Shown here in pieces: positions 52,479 to 61,196 of a stretch of 63,374 nt of DNA (positions are counted from its first letter, which is position 1; every line of letters begins with the position of its first letter). Source of the DNA: Lachnospiraceae bacterium. Lineage in GTDB: Bacteria; Bacillota; Clostridia; Lachnospirales; Anaerotignaceae. Under the pieces are notes generated by a model that was given only the letters and a program-made list of their open reading frames with translations, was not told the origin of the DNA and did not search any database. The translations under genes and the position numbers were made by a program. The stretch covers positions 1 through 63,374 of the forward strand of contig DPJA01000011.1 in the NCBI GenBank assembly GCA_003543235.1. The letters run 5' to 3'.

Positions 52479-53762
52479 ATGAGTAAAAATGAAATGATAG
52501 CTATGCTATTAGCAGGAGGACAGGGAAGCAGATTGGGTATTTTAACCCGAAAGATTGCAAAACCAGCAGTTGCCTTCGGTGGCATGTATCGTATTATTGA
52601 CTTTCCACTTAGTAATTGTATAAATTCCGGGGTATATAATGTCGGAGTTCTCACGCAATATCAGCCTCTTCGCTTAAATCAACATATCGGTATAGGTATC
52701 CCTTGGGATTTAGACCGAAAAAATGGTGGAGTAACTATACTTGCACCTCATGTTAAGGGTGGAGGAGATAGTGGCGAGTGGTTTATGGGAACAGCAAATG
52801 CCATTTATCAGAACATAGAATTTATTGATGCAAATGACCCAGAGTATGTATTGGTACTTTCGGGCGACCATATTTATAAAATGGACTATTCCAGAATGTT
52901 GGAATTTCACAAAAAAAATAACTGTGCCGCAACTATTGCTGTTTTGGAAGTGCCAATTGAAGAGGCCAGCCGTTTTGGAATTATGAACACCACTGGTGAT
53001 GACAAGATTTATGAGTTTGAAGAGAAACCTGAAAACCCTAAAAGTAATCTTGCCAGCATGGGTATTTACATATTTACATGGAGTAAGCTTAGGGAAGCAC
53101 TTATACAAGACAGTAAGGTTCATCCTGATAGCGATTTTGGAAATCATATCATTCCTAAAATGCTTCAGAATAACGATACTATGTACGCATACCGTTTCCG
53201 TGGTTATTGGAAAGATGTAGGAACAATTGAAAGCTACTGGCAGGCTAATATGGAGCTTATTAAAACACTTCCTGCATTTAATCTTTATGAGGACTTTTGG
53301 AAAATTTATACTAATACCGACCATCAGCCACCTCAGTTTATAGGTAAAAATGGAAAGACAAAAATGAGCATTATTTCAGATGGATGCGAAGTTTGCGGTG
53401 AAGTGTATAACTCGGTTTTGGGTCCTCAAGTTATAATTGAAGAAGGTTCCATTATTAGGGACTCAATTATTATGAGCAACTGCACTATAGGCAAAAATAC
53501 AACTATAGACAGGTGCATAATTGATGAAAAATGTACCGTGGGCGAAAACGTAAAGCTTGGCACAGGTGAAAATGTACCAAATATAGACAAGCCGTCTATT
53601 TATAATACAGGTATTACCGTTATAGGCGAAGAATCGACTGTGCCAAACGGAGTGGTTGTAGGTAAAAACTGCGTTATATATGGTGAAACACAGGCACAAG
53701 ACTACCCTGATATGAAGCTTGAAAGCGGAATGTCTATCATAAAAGAGGGGGTTGAAATATGA
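52479..53762 (+). CDS. glgC: Glucose-1-phosphate adenylyltransferase, catalytic subunit
   Basis: A 427-residue enzyme making ADP-glucose for glycogen. The nucleotidyltransferase loop is AMLLAGGQGSRLGILT, with KPAVAFGGMYRIIDFPLSN and the catalytic VLVLSGDHIYKMDY intact. The C-terminal left-handed beta-helix (SNCTIGKNTTIDRCII) is complete. It overlaps glgD by four bases, so the two are coupled. No glycogen synthase gene is inside the window. Confidence 0.96.
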   Translation: MSKNEMIAMLLAGGQGSRLGILTRKIAKPAVAFGGMYRIIDFPLSNCINSGVYNVGVLTQYQPLRLNQHIGIGIPWDLDRKNGGVTILAPHVKGGGDSGEWFMGTANAIYQNIEFIDANDPEYVLVLSGDHIYKMDYSRMLEFHKKNNCAATIAVLEVPIEEASRFGIMNTTGDDKIYEFEEKPENPKSNLASMGIYIFTWSKLREALIQDSKVHPDSDFGNHIIPKMLQNNDTMYAYRFRGYWKDVGTIESYWQANMELIKTLPAFNLYEDFWKIYTNTDHQPPQFIGKNGKTKMSIISDGCEVCGEVYNSVLGPQVIIEEGSIIRDSIIMSNCTIGKNTTIDRCIIDEKCTVGENVKLGTGENVPNIDKPSIYNTGITVIGEESTVPNGVVVGKNCVIYGETQAQDYPDMKLESGMSIIKEGVEI

Positions 53763-54874
53763 AAGCTATAGGTATAATTTTGGCAGGTGGAAACAGTGAA
53801 ATGCGTTTGGGAGAGCTGACAAACACAAGGGCGGCAAGTGCCATGCCTGTTGGCGGATGCTATCGAACAATAGATTTTCCGCTAAGCAATATGTCTAACT
53901 CAAGAATAAGTAAAGTTGCAGTTATAACACAGTACAATTCTCGTTCCCTTAATGACCACCTTACTAGCTCTAAATGGTGGGATTTTGGACGTAAGCAAGG
54001 TGGATTGTTTGTGTTTACACCATACATAAGCACTGATAATTCCTTTTGGTTCAGAGGTACAGCAGATTCTATTTACCAAAATCTTTCTTTCCTTAAAAAG
54101 AGTAACGAAACTTATGTGGTAATAGCTTCAGGAGATGCCGTATATAAAATGAACTACCGTGATGTAATTCAGTACCATAAGGACACAAATGCAGACATAA
54201 CGGTGGTGTACAAGGAGTTTAACGACAAGGACCTTACAAAGTTTGGAATTATGCAATTGGATTCTGAAAACAGGGTTATAGAATTTGAGGAAAAGCCTAT
54301 TGAACCTCAAAGTAACTGTGCATCAATTGGTGTATATGTTATATCTCGAACATTACTTATAGAGCTTTTGGAAGAGGTAGTGCCTGAGGGAAGATATGAT
54401 ATAGTTAAGGATGTTATTATTCGTTTCCGTAGAAAACTTAATATCAAGGCGTATAAATTTGATGGATATTGGAGCAATGTTGGCGGCGGTATAAAAGATT
54501 ATTATAACACCAATATGGATTTTCTTAAACCAGAGGTAAGAGATATATTTGTAAAGCAATATCCTTACACCACAACAAAGCCTAAGGATGAACCACCGGT
54601 TAAATACAACTTTGGAGCAGATGTAACAGACACCATCACAGGTGGGGGAAGCATTGTTAACGGAAAAGTAAACCATTCTATTTTATTTAGAAGGGTGTAC
54701 ATAGGCGAAAATGCTGAGGTTAAAAACTCCATACTTATGGAGGGATGTTATATAGGAAACAACTGTGTTATTGAAAATGCAATATTTGATAAAAATGTTG
54801 TTATTTCAGAGGGAAAGCACATCATTGGGGAGAAAGATAACCCTGTTGTGTTGAAGAAAGACTCTGTTGTATAA
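53759..54874 (+). CDS. glgD: Glucose-1-phosphate adenylyltransferase, GlgD subunit
   Basis: A 371-residue paralogue of GlgC in Firmicutes. The loop reads GIILAGGNSEMRLGELT, with an insertion and without the basic Arg/Lys pattern of GlgC, while VVIASGDAVYKMNY replaces the SGDHIY motif. GlgD normally forms a heterotetramer with GlgC and raises its activity. It is coupled to glgC by ATGA. Confidence 0.93.
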   Translation: MKAIGIILAGGNSEMRLGELTNTRAASAMPVGGCYRTIDFPLSNMSNSRISKVAVITQYNSRSLNDHLTSSKWWDFGRKQGGLFVFTPYISTDNSFWFRGTADSIYQNLSFLKKSNETYVVIASGDAVYKMNYRDVIQYHKDTNADITVVYKEFNDKDLTKFGIMQLDSENRVIEFEEKPIEPQSNCASIGVYVISRTLLIELLEEVVPEGRYDIVKDVIIRFRRKLNIKAYKFDGYWSNVGGGIKDYYNTNMDFLKPEVRDIFVKQYPYTTTKPKDEPPVKYNFGADVTDTITGGGSIVNGKVNHSILFRRVYIGENAEVKNSILMEGCYIGNNCVIENAIFDKNVVISEGKHIIGEKDNPVVLKKDSVV

Positions 54875-54902
54875 AAATAACTTGACGGATTATTACAACT
54901 AG

Positions 54903-54944
54903 GTGAAATCAACTTTTTGGTTTTAGTATATAGGTTGGTTTCAC
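54903..54944 (+). other. Stem-loop upstream of spoVG
   Basis: GTGAAATCAAC at 54903-54913 pairs with GTTGGTTTCAC at 54934-54944 (11 bp, one G-U) around a 20-base T-rich loop. No T-run follows. It sits between glgD and the spoVG ribosome site and may affect spoVG expression. Confidence 0.5.
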
Positions 54945-54971
54945 TGACACAAAGAGGGGCGGGCTTGATTT

Positions 54972-55259
54972 ATGGAGATTACTGACGTAAGAGTAAGAAA
55001 AATAAATAAAGAAGGCAAAATGAAAGCAGTTATTTCAGTAACATTTGATAATGAATTTGTTGTTCATGACATTAAAGTAATTGAGAGAGAAGAAGGCTTA
55101 TTTATTGCCATGCCAAGCAGAAAAACAACCGAGGGTGAATTTCGTGACATTGCACATCCAATTAATGCCATAACCCGAGAAAAAATTCAGGCTGCTGTTT
55201 TAGAAAAATATAATATTGCACTGGAAGAAATGGAAACAGAGGCAGCACAGGAAGCTTAA
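54972..55259 (+). CDS. spoVG: Septation/sporulation regulator SpoVG
   Basis: A 95-residue nucleic-acid-binding regulator. The start MEITDVRVRKINKEGKMKA and the middle FVVHDIKVIEREEGLFIAMP are diagnostic. It is found in endospore formers and also in some non-sporing Firmicutes. The stop precedes a strong terminator. An AGAGGGGCGGG site is used. Confidence 0.97.
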   Translation: MEITDVRVRKINKEGKMKAVISVTFDNEFVVHDIKVIEREEGLFIAMPSRKTTEGEFRDIAHPINAITREKIQAAVLEKYNIALEEMETEAAQEA

Positions 55260-55280
55260 ACAATAAAACAATTAAGTTAA

Positions 55281-55316
55281 AGCCGTAACCTAATTATAAG
55301 GGTTACGGCTTTTTTG
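55281..55316 (+). terminator. Terminator after spoVG
   Basis: AGCCGTAACC pairs perfectly with GGTTACGGCT (10 bp), followed by six T residues. Confidence 0.92.
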
Positions 55317-55401
55317 TTATATTCAATTTGTTAGTTCATAGGCATAAACTTTAATTTTGATAATATAATTAGATAGTAGACAAAGCTAAAGGAGGGTAAA
55401 C

Positions 55402-56958
55402 ATGCCATTTGAATTAATAAAAACGGACAAAGAAACCTACGAAATCATAGGCAGGGGCACAACCCAAGTACTGCTGGAGGGTGATATAATTGTACCTGAT
55501 ATTAAGCCTGATATTGCCGAGGTTTTGCGAGTTGCGGCACAGCCATACATTGAGGAGGAAAAAGCAGCAGAGGATAGGGTAGGGTTTAAAGGTGGACTGC
55601 ATTTAAACATAATATATGAAGTAAAAAAAGCAGAAAAGCCTGTACATAGTATGCAAGATACACTTACCTTTGAGGATTTTATAAACATAGACGGTGTTAC
55701 AAGGCTTAGTGATGTACAGACGAGGGTAAAGCTTACTCATTTGGAGTATAAGCTTATTAACGACAGAAAGATTAGTGTGAAGGCAATAATTACAGTTAGT
55801 GCCTGTGCATGGCAAAAGGAAACAAAGGAAATATTACAGGATGCAGTAGGTGACGGGCTTCAGCTTAAAACTTGCACTGTGGCAATGAACAAATGTACAA
55901 ATAATAAAAAGGACAGGTTTGTAATTAAGGAACAGCTTACTATGGAGCGAAGTAAGCCGGACATAGCACAGATTTTAGATAGTGACGTAACTATCTGTCA
56001 AAAAGAAGTAAAGGCAATAAATGGTGGAGTAAGTGTGAAAGGTGAGGCGGCTGTAAGTTTGCTTTATACAGGCGAAGATCAGGAAAGCATAGTGGAACTG
56101 GGTGAATTTTGGCTGCCATTTAATGGCGTTGTTGAAATTGATGGAGTTACACAGGATATGTACCCACACGCCGACCTTACAGTGGAAAAAATAGATGCCT
56201 ATGTTTTGCCCAACGATGATGGCGAGGATAGGGTAGTAGATGTGGAAATAACGGTGCAGGCAGTTGCAGGTGCCGAGGAAACAAGTATGCAGGAGTTTAT
56301 AACCGATGCGTATGCCACCAATGGTCAGGTTGAGTTGGAAACCGAGGATATGGAATATCAACAGATGGTTGGCAGAAACACTACACGTGCAAACATTAAA
56401 CAAAACCTTACTCTGGAAAACGGTATGCCTGATATTATGCAGGTGGTAAAGGCATGGGGTGTGGCGATGCTGGATGATACCGTGGTTGCAGAGGACCGAG
56501 TTAATACAGATGGGGCAGTTGCTTTGCAGGTAATGTATATTGCGGAAGATGATGATAGTCCTGTTGAGGTGGTGGATTTTTTACTGCCTTTTGAGCAGAC
56601 AATAGAGGTAATGGGTGCAAAAGCTGGTGATGAAGCAGAGGTTAATGTTAGTGTTGAAAAAATATTAATAAATATGCTTAGCGGACAGGAAATAGAGGCA
56701 AATGTTACACTTATTATAGAAACAAATGTCACAAGAAAAGAAAAGCAACAGGTTATTAGGAACATAGAAGAGGCTACAGACAGCGAGCCACAGAAGGTAT
56801 ATTCAGTTGTAGTATATGTGGTGCAAAAAGGGGATACGTTGTGGAGTATTGCGAAAAAATATAATACAACGGTTAATGACATACTCATTGTAAATGATAT
56901 TGAGGTGCCTGACAGTATATATCCTGGTGAAAAATTGCTGATAATACGCAGAATGTAA
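55402..56958 (+). CDS. SPOCS (DUF3794)/LysM protein, spore-associated
   Basis: A 518-residue protein with repeated SPOCS domains (LLEGDIIVPDIKPDIAEVLR near 24-43 and NLTLENGMPDIMQVVKAWG later) and a C-terminal LysM repeat (VQKGDTLWSIAKKYNTTVND). It has no signal peptide. Such proteins resemble SafA/CotE-type spore-coat or cortex assembly proteins in clostridia. It has an AAAGGAGGG site. Neighbouring spoVG supports a sporulation theme. Confidence 0.88.
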   Translation: MPFELIKTDKETYEIIGRGTTQVLLEGDIIVPDIKPDIAEVLRVAAQPYIEEEKAAEDRVGFKGGLHLNIIYEVKKAEKPVHSMQDTLTFEDFINIDGVTRLSDVQTRVKLTHLEYKLINDRKISVKAIITVSACAWQKETKEILQDAVGDGLQLKTCTVAMNKCTNNKKDRFVIKEQLTMERSKPDIAQILDSDVTICQKEVKAINGGVSVKGEAAVSLLYTGEDQESIVELGEFWLPFNGVVEIDGVTQDMYPHADLTVEKIDAYVLPNDDGEDRVVDVEITVQAVAGAEETSMQEFITDAYATNGQVELETEDMEYQQMVGRNTTRANIKQNLTLENGMPDIMQVVKAWGVAMLDDTVVAEDRVNTDGAVALQVMYIAEDDDSPVEVVDFLLPFEQTIEVMGAKAGDEAEVNVSVEKILINMLSGQEIEANVTLIIETNVTRKEKQQVIRNIEEATDSEPQKVYSVVVYVVQKGDTLWSIAKKYNTTVNDILIVNDIEVPDSIYPGEKLLIIRRM

Positions 56959-56989
56959 TTGGTAAAAGTTAATGAGTAAAATTATAAAG

Positions 56990-57021
56990 CTCCACCATCT
57001 TTTAAAAGACGGTGGAGTTTT
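56990..57021 (+). terminator. Terminator after the SPOCS/LysM gene
   Basis: CTCCACC pairs with GGTGGAG with an inner TC/GA pair, followed by TTTTAATT. It lies 30 bases past the stop. Confidence 0.8.
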
Positions 57022-57175
57022 AATTAATTTATAAAAAGCTGTATATGAGTTAATGGCATAAGTCATTAACTGAATTTGACTTTTTTCAATATTATTAGTA
57101 GAATAATATTATTGGAAAATTTAGATAATAAAAGCAATGGATTTTAAAAAAGGCTCTAATAAGGAGGATATATAA

Positions 57176-58288
57176 ATGGACGAAAGAGATAAAATATTAG
57201 CAAAAAATTTGGTAGAATATTCTTGCCGTGTTAAAAAAGGCGAAAATGTATGTATTAGCTGTAATGGTGTTGGGCCTATTCCTCTTGTTAAGCAAATAAT
57301 AAAAGAGGTATATAAGGCAGGTGCTACACCTTTTTTAGAAATGAAGACGTCAGGGCTGGAGAGGGAAATACTTTTGGGTGCAACAGAGCAACAGCTTAAA
57401 ATGATGGCACAGTGGGAATGTGAAAAAATGCGAGAGATGGACGCATTCATTGGCGTGCGTGGAGAGGACAATCTTACAGAAATGGCAGATGTTCCAGAGG
57501 AAAAGTTAAAAATGTATTCAGTTTACGTTACACGCCCTGTAAATGAAATAAGAGTTCCTCACACAAAATGGGTTGTTCTTAGATACCCAACATCAAGCAT
57601 GGCACAGTCGGCAAGTACAAGCCTTGAAGCTTTTGAGGATTTTTATTACAAGGTTTGCAATTTAGACTACAGCAAGATGTCTGTGGCTATGGACAACCTT
57701 GTTGCATTAATGAACCAGACCGATAAGGTGCATATTAAAGGTGTTGGTACAGACATTACTTTCTCCATAAAAGACATACCAGCTATAAAATGTGCAGGAG
57801 AATGTAATATACCTGATGGCGAAGTTTACACAGCTCCTGTTAAAAACTCCATTAATGGAACTCTTACCTACAACACGCCAAGCGAATATAATTCTTTCAC
57901 CTTTGAGAATGTAAGCCTTACATTTAAGGATGGAAAAATTGTTGACTGTTCTGCAAATGATACCCAGCGTCTTAACAAAATTTTTGATACAGATGACGGT
58001 GCAAGGTATGTAGGAGAGTTTGCAATAGGTGTAAATCCATACATCACAAAGGCAATGAACAACATATTGTTTGATGAAAAAATTATGGGAAGTTTCCATT
58101 TTACACCAGGAAATTGCTATGAAGATGCTGAAAATGGCAATAGGTCTGCAATTCATTGGGATTTGGTTTGCATACAAACACCTGAATATGGTGGAGGCGA
58201 AATATATTTTGATGATGTCCTTATAAGAAAAGATGGAAGATTTGTTATTGAACCACTTATGTGCCTTAATCCCGAAAATTTAATATAA
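57176..58288 (+). CDS. M29-family aminopeptidase
   Basis: A 370-residue metallo-aminopeptidase (PepS/AmpS/AmpT group) that removes N-terminal residues from peptides in the cytoplasm. Family motifs include LVEYSCRVKKGENVCI, GECNIPDGEVYTAP (metal-site Glu), GTLTYN and YVGEFAIGVNPYI. The C-terminal CYEDAENGNRSAIHWDLV supplies further metal ligands. It has an AAGGAGG site. Confidence 0.93.
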   Translation: MDERDKILAKNLVEYSCRVKKGENVCISCNGVGPIPLVKQIIKEVYKAGATPFLEMKTSGLEREILLGATEQQLKMMAQWECEKMREMDAFIGVRGEDNLTEMADVPEEKLKMYSVYVTRPVNEIRVPHTKWVVLRYPTSSMAQSASTSLEAFEDFYYKVCNLDYSKMSVAMDNLVALMNQTDKVHIKGVGTDITFSIKDIPAIKCAGECNIPDGEVYTAPVKNSINGTLTYNTPSEYNSFTFENVSLTFKDGKIVDCSANDTQRLNKIFDTDDGARYVGEFAIGVNPYITKAMNNILFDEKIMGSFHFTPGNCYEDAENGNRSAIHWDLVCIQTPEYGGGEIYFDDVLIRKDGRFVIEPLMCLNPENLI

Positions 58289-58361
58289 AATGATATAGAC
58301 AAATATACACAAATGCCGTAAAATATAGTTTTGCAGAATAAAGAGAATGGAGCATATACAG

Positions 58362-60008
58362 ATGAACAAAAAAAATGAGATAACGGTAATTGGACATAAA
58401 AATCCCGATACAGATTCTATCTGTTCGGCTATAGCATATGCAAACCTTAAAAATCATATTTCTTCCGCAAATTATGTAGCAAAAAGATGTGGAGATATAA
58501 GCAAGGAAACGTCATATGTGCTGGACAGATTTTCAGTGGCTTATCCTCCATATATTAATGACGTACGTACGCAGGTTAGCGATATTGAAATTAAACAGGT
58601 TGACGGTGTAAGCGGTGATATATCAATTAAAAAAGCATATAGCATTATGAAAAAGCATAACGCTGTTACACTGGTAGCTACTAAGGCAGACAATAGAATT
58701 GACGGAGTAATAACCATTGGTGACATTGCTGCATCGGATATGGACGTGTATGACAGCAAAATTGTGTCAAAGGCAAATACATCATACAAAAATATAGTTG
58801 AAACCATTGAGGGACGTGTGCTTTGCGGTGACATTGATGGCTATTTCAATGAGGGAAGGGTAACGGTTGCAGCCAATACACCTGACCTTATGGAGGACTA
58901 TATTGGTCCAAAGGATTTGGTTATAACGGGAAATCGCTTTGAGAGCCAGTTTTTTGCTGTAGAAATGGGAGTAAGTTGTATTGTTGTTTGCACCAACAAT
59001 GAGGTTTCAGAAATCGTTTTAAGAAATGCCAAGGAAAAGGGCTGCATTATCATTTCCTCACCTTATGACTCTTACACTGTGGCAAGGCTTATTAACCAAA
59101 GTATGCCAATAAAATATTTTATGACTAGCAAAAACCTACTTAAATTTAACATTGATGATTTTACTAACGATGTTAAAGAGGTAATGGCTAAAAATCGTCA
59201 TCGTTATTTTCCTGTGCTTAATGAAAAGGATGAATACATAGGTCAAATTTCTAAGCGTAGCTTTTTAGATATGGAAAAGAAAAAGATTATATTGGTTGAC
59301 CATAACGAAAAAAACCAAGCAGTGGATGGCATTCAATATGCTGAAATTTTAGAGATTATAGACCATCATCGTTTAGGCAGTCTTGAAACAATTAACCCTG
59401 TTTTTTTTAGAAATCAGCCAGTTGGTTGTACGGCATCCATTGTGTACGAGATGTATAACGAAAACGGTGTTGAGATAACGCCTGAAATTGCAGGAATTTT
59501 ATGTGCAGCAATTATTTCAGACACACTTATGTTCCGTTCACCTACTTGTACCACAGTAGACAAATTAGCAGCAGAAAATCTTGCAAACATTGCGGAAATT
59601 AATATACAGGAATTTGCTGAACAAATGTTTTCTGCAGGAAGCAGCTTGAAAGAATTAAGTGATGAAGAGATTTTTTATCAGGATTACAAGGAATTTAGCA
59701 ACAGCGGCATAAATTTTGGTGTTGGACAGATTACCTCAATGAATGTAAACGATTTGCAGACAATTAAATTACGTATGAATGATTATATGGACAAGCTTGT
59801 TGCAAAAAGCGGCATGGATATGATAATTATTATGCTTACAAATATTATTGATGAGTCATCAATTTTACTTTTCAAGGGAGCAAAAGCGAAGGAATTTTTG
59901 GAAATTGCCTATGGCAGTGAATTTGATGGTGACAGCATATTTGTTCCAGGCATGGTTTCCAGAAAAAAACAGCTGATACCAGATTTAATGCAGGCTATAC
60001 AGCAATAA
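58362..60008 (+). CDS. ppaC: Manganese-dependent inorganic pyrophosphatase with CBS domains
   Basis: A 548-residue family II pyrophosphatase of the regulated type. The DHH domain opens with GHKNPDTDSICSAIAYA, is interrupted by a CBS pair and a DRTGG domain (about residues 60-300), then continues with VDHNEKNQA, IDHHRLG and QPVGCTASIVYEMY. A DHHA2 domain closes the chain. The CBS pair normally binds adenine nucleotides. GGAGC supports the start at 58362 rather than 58347. Confidence 0.94.
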   Translation: MNKKNEITVIGHKNPDTDSICSAIAYANLKNHISSANYVAKRCGDISKETSYVLDRFSVAYPPYINDVRTQVSDIEIKQVDGVSGDISIKKAYSIMKKHNAVTLVATKADNRIDGVITIGDIAASDMDVYDSKIVSKANTSYKNIVETIEGRVLCGDIDGYFNEGRVTVAANTPDLMEDYIGPKDLVITGNRFESQFFAVEMGVSCIVVCTNNEVSEIVLRNAKEKGCIIISSPYDSYTVARLINQSMPIKYFMTSKNLLKFNIDDFTNDVKEVMAKNRHRYFPVLNEKDEYIGQISKRSFLDMEKKKIILVDHNEKNQAVDGIQYAEILEIIDHHRLGSLETINPVFFRNQPVGCTASIVYEMYNENGVEITPEIAGILCAAIISDTLMFRSPTCTTVDKLAAENLANIAEINIQEFAEQMFSAGSSLKELSDEEIFYQDYKEFSNSGINFGVGQITSMNVNDLQTIKLRMNDYMDKLVAKSGMDMIIIMLTNIIDESSILLFKGAKAKEFLEIAYGSEFDGDSIFVPGMVSRKKQLIPDLMQAIQQ

Positions 60009-60060
60009 AATGGTTTTTGTATTTTATGAAATGCAAATATGCGGTTACTAAACGCAATAA

Positions 60061-60087
60061 AAAAAGTGGGAATAACCCACTTTTTTT
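60061..60087. terminator. Terminator between ppaC and the orphan gene, both strands
   Basis: AAAAAGTGGG pairs with CCCACTTTTT around AATAA, with A-run and T-run flanks. It serves both convergent genes. Confidence 0.9.
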
Positions 60088-60088
60088 A

Positions 60089-60526
60089 TTACAATTTTCC
60101 AAGTAGTGCCAAAGTAAGCAATGCACCTGTAAGTGTTGCACTAGCAGGATTTACTACTTCGCTTTCGGCAGGTTCTTCACCACTGCTTTGCATCTCTATG
60201 GATTTTTTGCCGTTGGAAAGCTGAGCCAAAGAGCCTTGTATATTTTCCGCTGTACGTAAAAATGTAAGCATTTCTATTACGCTGTCTATTTGTGGCAGTG
60301 AAGATTTGGGAGAAAATCCCTTTAACGCACGCAAAAGCACTACTTCTCGAGGAGGTTGTTTCTTTACCTTGTCCTCTTCACTTTCAGCTGCTAAATACAG
60401 CTTGCGTACGTAGTTTTTATGAAAATTATTTTTTAGTGTATCTATGACATTATACACATCTTCATCTATTGGATTGGTGCTTGTAAGAAGTTTTGTAAGC
60501 TCGTAAATACGATTACTCTCGCCCAT
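60089..60526 (-). CDS. Hypothetical protein, helical, with hydrophobic C-terminus
   Basis: A 145-residue protein with no family recognised. Residues 1-110 look helical and charged (YELTKLLTST; EEDKVKKQPPREVVLLRALKGF). An acidic Ser-rich stretch (SSGEEPAESEVVNPAS) leads to a hydrophobic C-terminus (TLTGALLTLALLGKL), which could be a tail anchor. It has a good GGAGG site on the minus strand. It is alone and separated from the ilv region by 444 bases. Confidence 0.7.
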   Translation of the reverse strand: MGESNRIYELTKLLTSTNPIDEDVYNVIDTLKNNFHKNYVRKLYLAAESEEDKVKKQPPREVVLLRALKGFSPKSSLPQIDSVIEMLTFLRTAENIQGSLAQLSNGKKSIEMQSSGEEPAESEVVNPASATLTGALLTLALLGKL

Positions 60527-60884
60527 ATTAAACCTCCAAATAGTATTTATAGCATTATATTTAACAAAATGAAGATTTATCCATAAAATAATATATGTGT
60601 ATGTACGTTGTTGAAAATTTTGCTGAGGAACATTTTTATATGCTTAAAATAATACAAAATGGATTATTTTTCACTTCATTAAAATAAAATTTATTATAAT
60701 TTTGGAAATATATCTGTATACTCAAAGGTATTGAAATAATGGAAATAACATGAAGTGAGTTAAAAAAACGGAAAATTGGTCTGACAACTAAACAACTATG
60801 GCGTTAAATTACCCTAATAATTAGGTTTTATATTGTACTAAATTAGATACAATTCACAAATGAAATTAAATTGTAGAAATTGTA

Positions 60885-60913
60885 TTGACTTTTGCATAAT
60901 ATAAGACTAAACT
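60885..60913 (+). promoter_or_regulatory. Probable ilv operon promoter
   Basis: TTGACT at 60885-60890 is followed by TAAACT at 60908-60913 with 17 bases between. The -10 match is modest. The 60527-60884 stretch is AT-rich and shows no gene; a small inverted repeat (CCTAA-TAA-TTAGG) lies at 60813-60825. Confidence 0.45.
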
Positions 60914-60970
60914 AACAACAATCATTTTTGAAATTCATTTCATTACTATTCTAGCGAAGGAGGAAGTACA

Positions 60971-61105
60971 ATGTTCAACTTATTAAGTAAAATTGCAAAC
61001 TTAAACAGCGTCCTCGTCCTCGTGAGCCTCATTCTACTAAATGAGGTCCTTTGTGTTATACAAAAAAGGTATTCGCTGAATAATATGGCAATTAGGCTAT
61101 GGTGA
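60971..61105 (+). CDS. ilv operon leader peptide (44 aa, Leu/Val/Ile rich)
   Basis: A complete small gene with an AGGAGG site at 60959-60964 and an ATG start. The 44-residue product has 11 Leu, 5 Val and 4 Ile. Residues 14-30 (VLVLVSLILLNEVLCVI) contain 13 branched-chain residues out of 17. Codons there are mainly GTC, CTC and CTA, which the neighbouring genes use rarely. It precedes a terminator and ilvB, so it is a ribosome-stalling leader peptide for attenuation. Confidence 0.9.
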   Translation: MFNLLSKIANLNSVLVLVSLILLNEVLCVIQKRYSLNNMAIRLW

Positions 61106-61168
61106 GAAATTTTATCAGGTAGCGTATTAGGGCTGTACAGTGAATACTGTATAGCCCTTTATTATTTT
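61069..61168 (+). promoter_or_regulatory. ilv attenuator: antiterminator and terminator arms
   Basis: The terminator is AGGGCTGTACAGT at 61129-61141 pairing with ACTGTATAGCCCT at 61146-61158 (13 bp, one G-U), followed by TTATTATTTT. A competing helix is possible: GTATTCGCTG at 61069-61078 with CAGTGAATAC at 61138-61147 (10 bp, one G-U), which would break the terminator. CAGCG at 61006-61010 could in turn mask CGCTG at 61074-61078. A hairpin at 61027-61046 (CCTCATT/AATGAGG) lies within the control codons. Confidence 0.85.
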
Positions 61169-61196
61169 CAAAAATAGCATTGATGGAGGAATTAAT

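Noticed and set aside
54880..54912. GGATTAT and GAAAT before spoVG, resembling a sigma-H promoter
   Set aside because: The spacing (11 bases) and the -10 match are poor, and the GAAAT lies inside a stem-loop. spoVG is sigma-H dependent in Bacillus, but the sequence here is not enough to call it.
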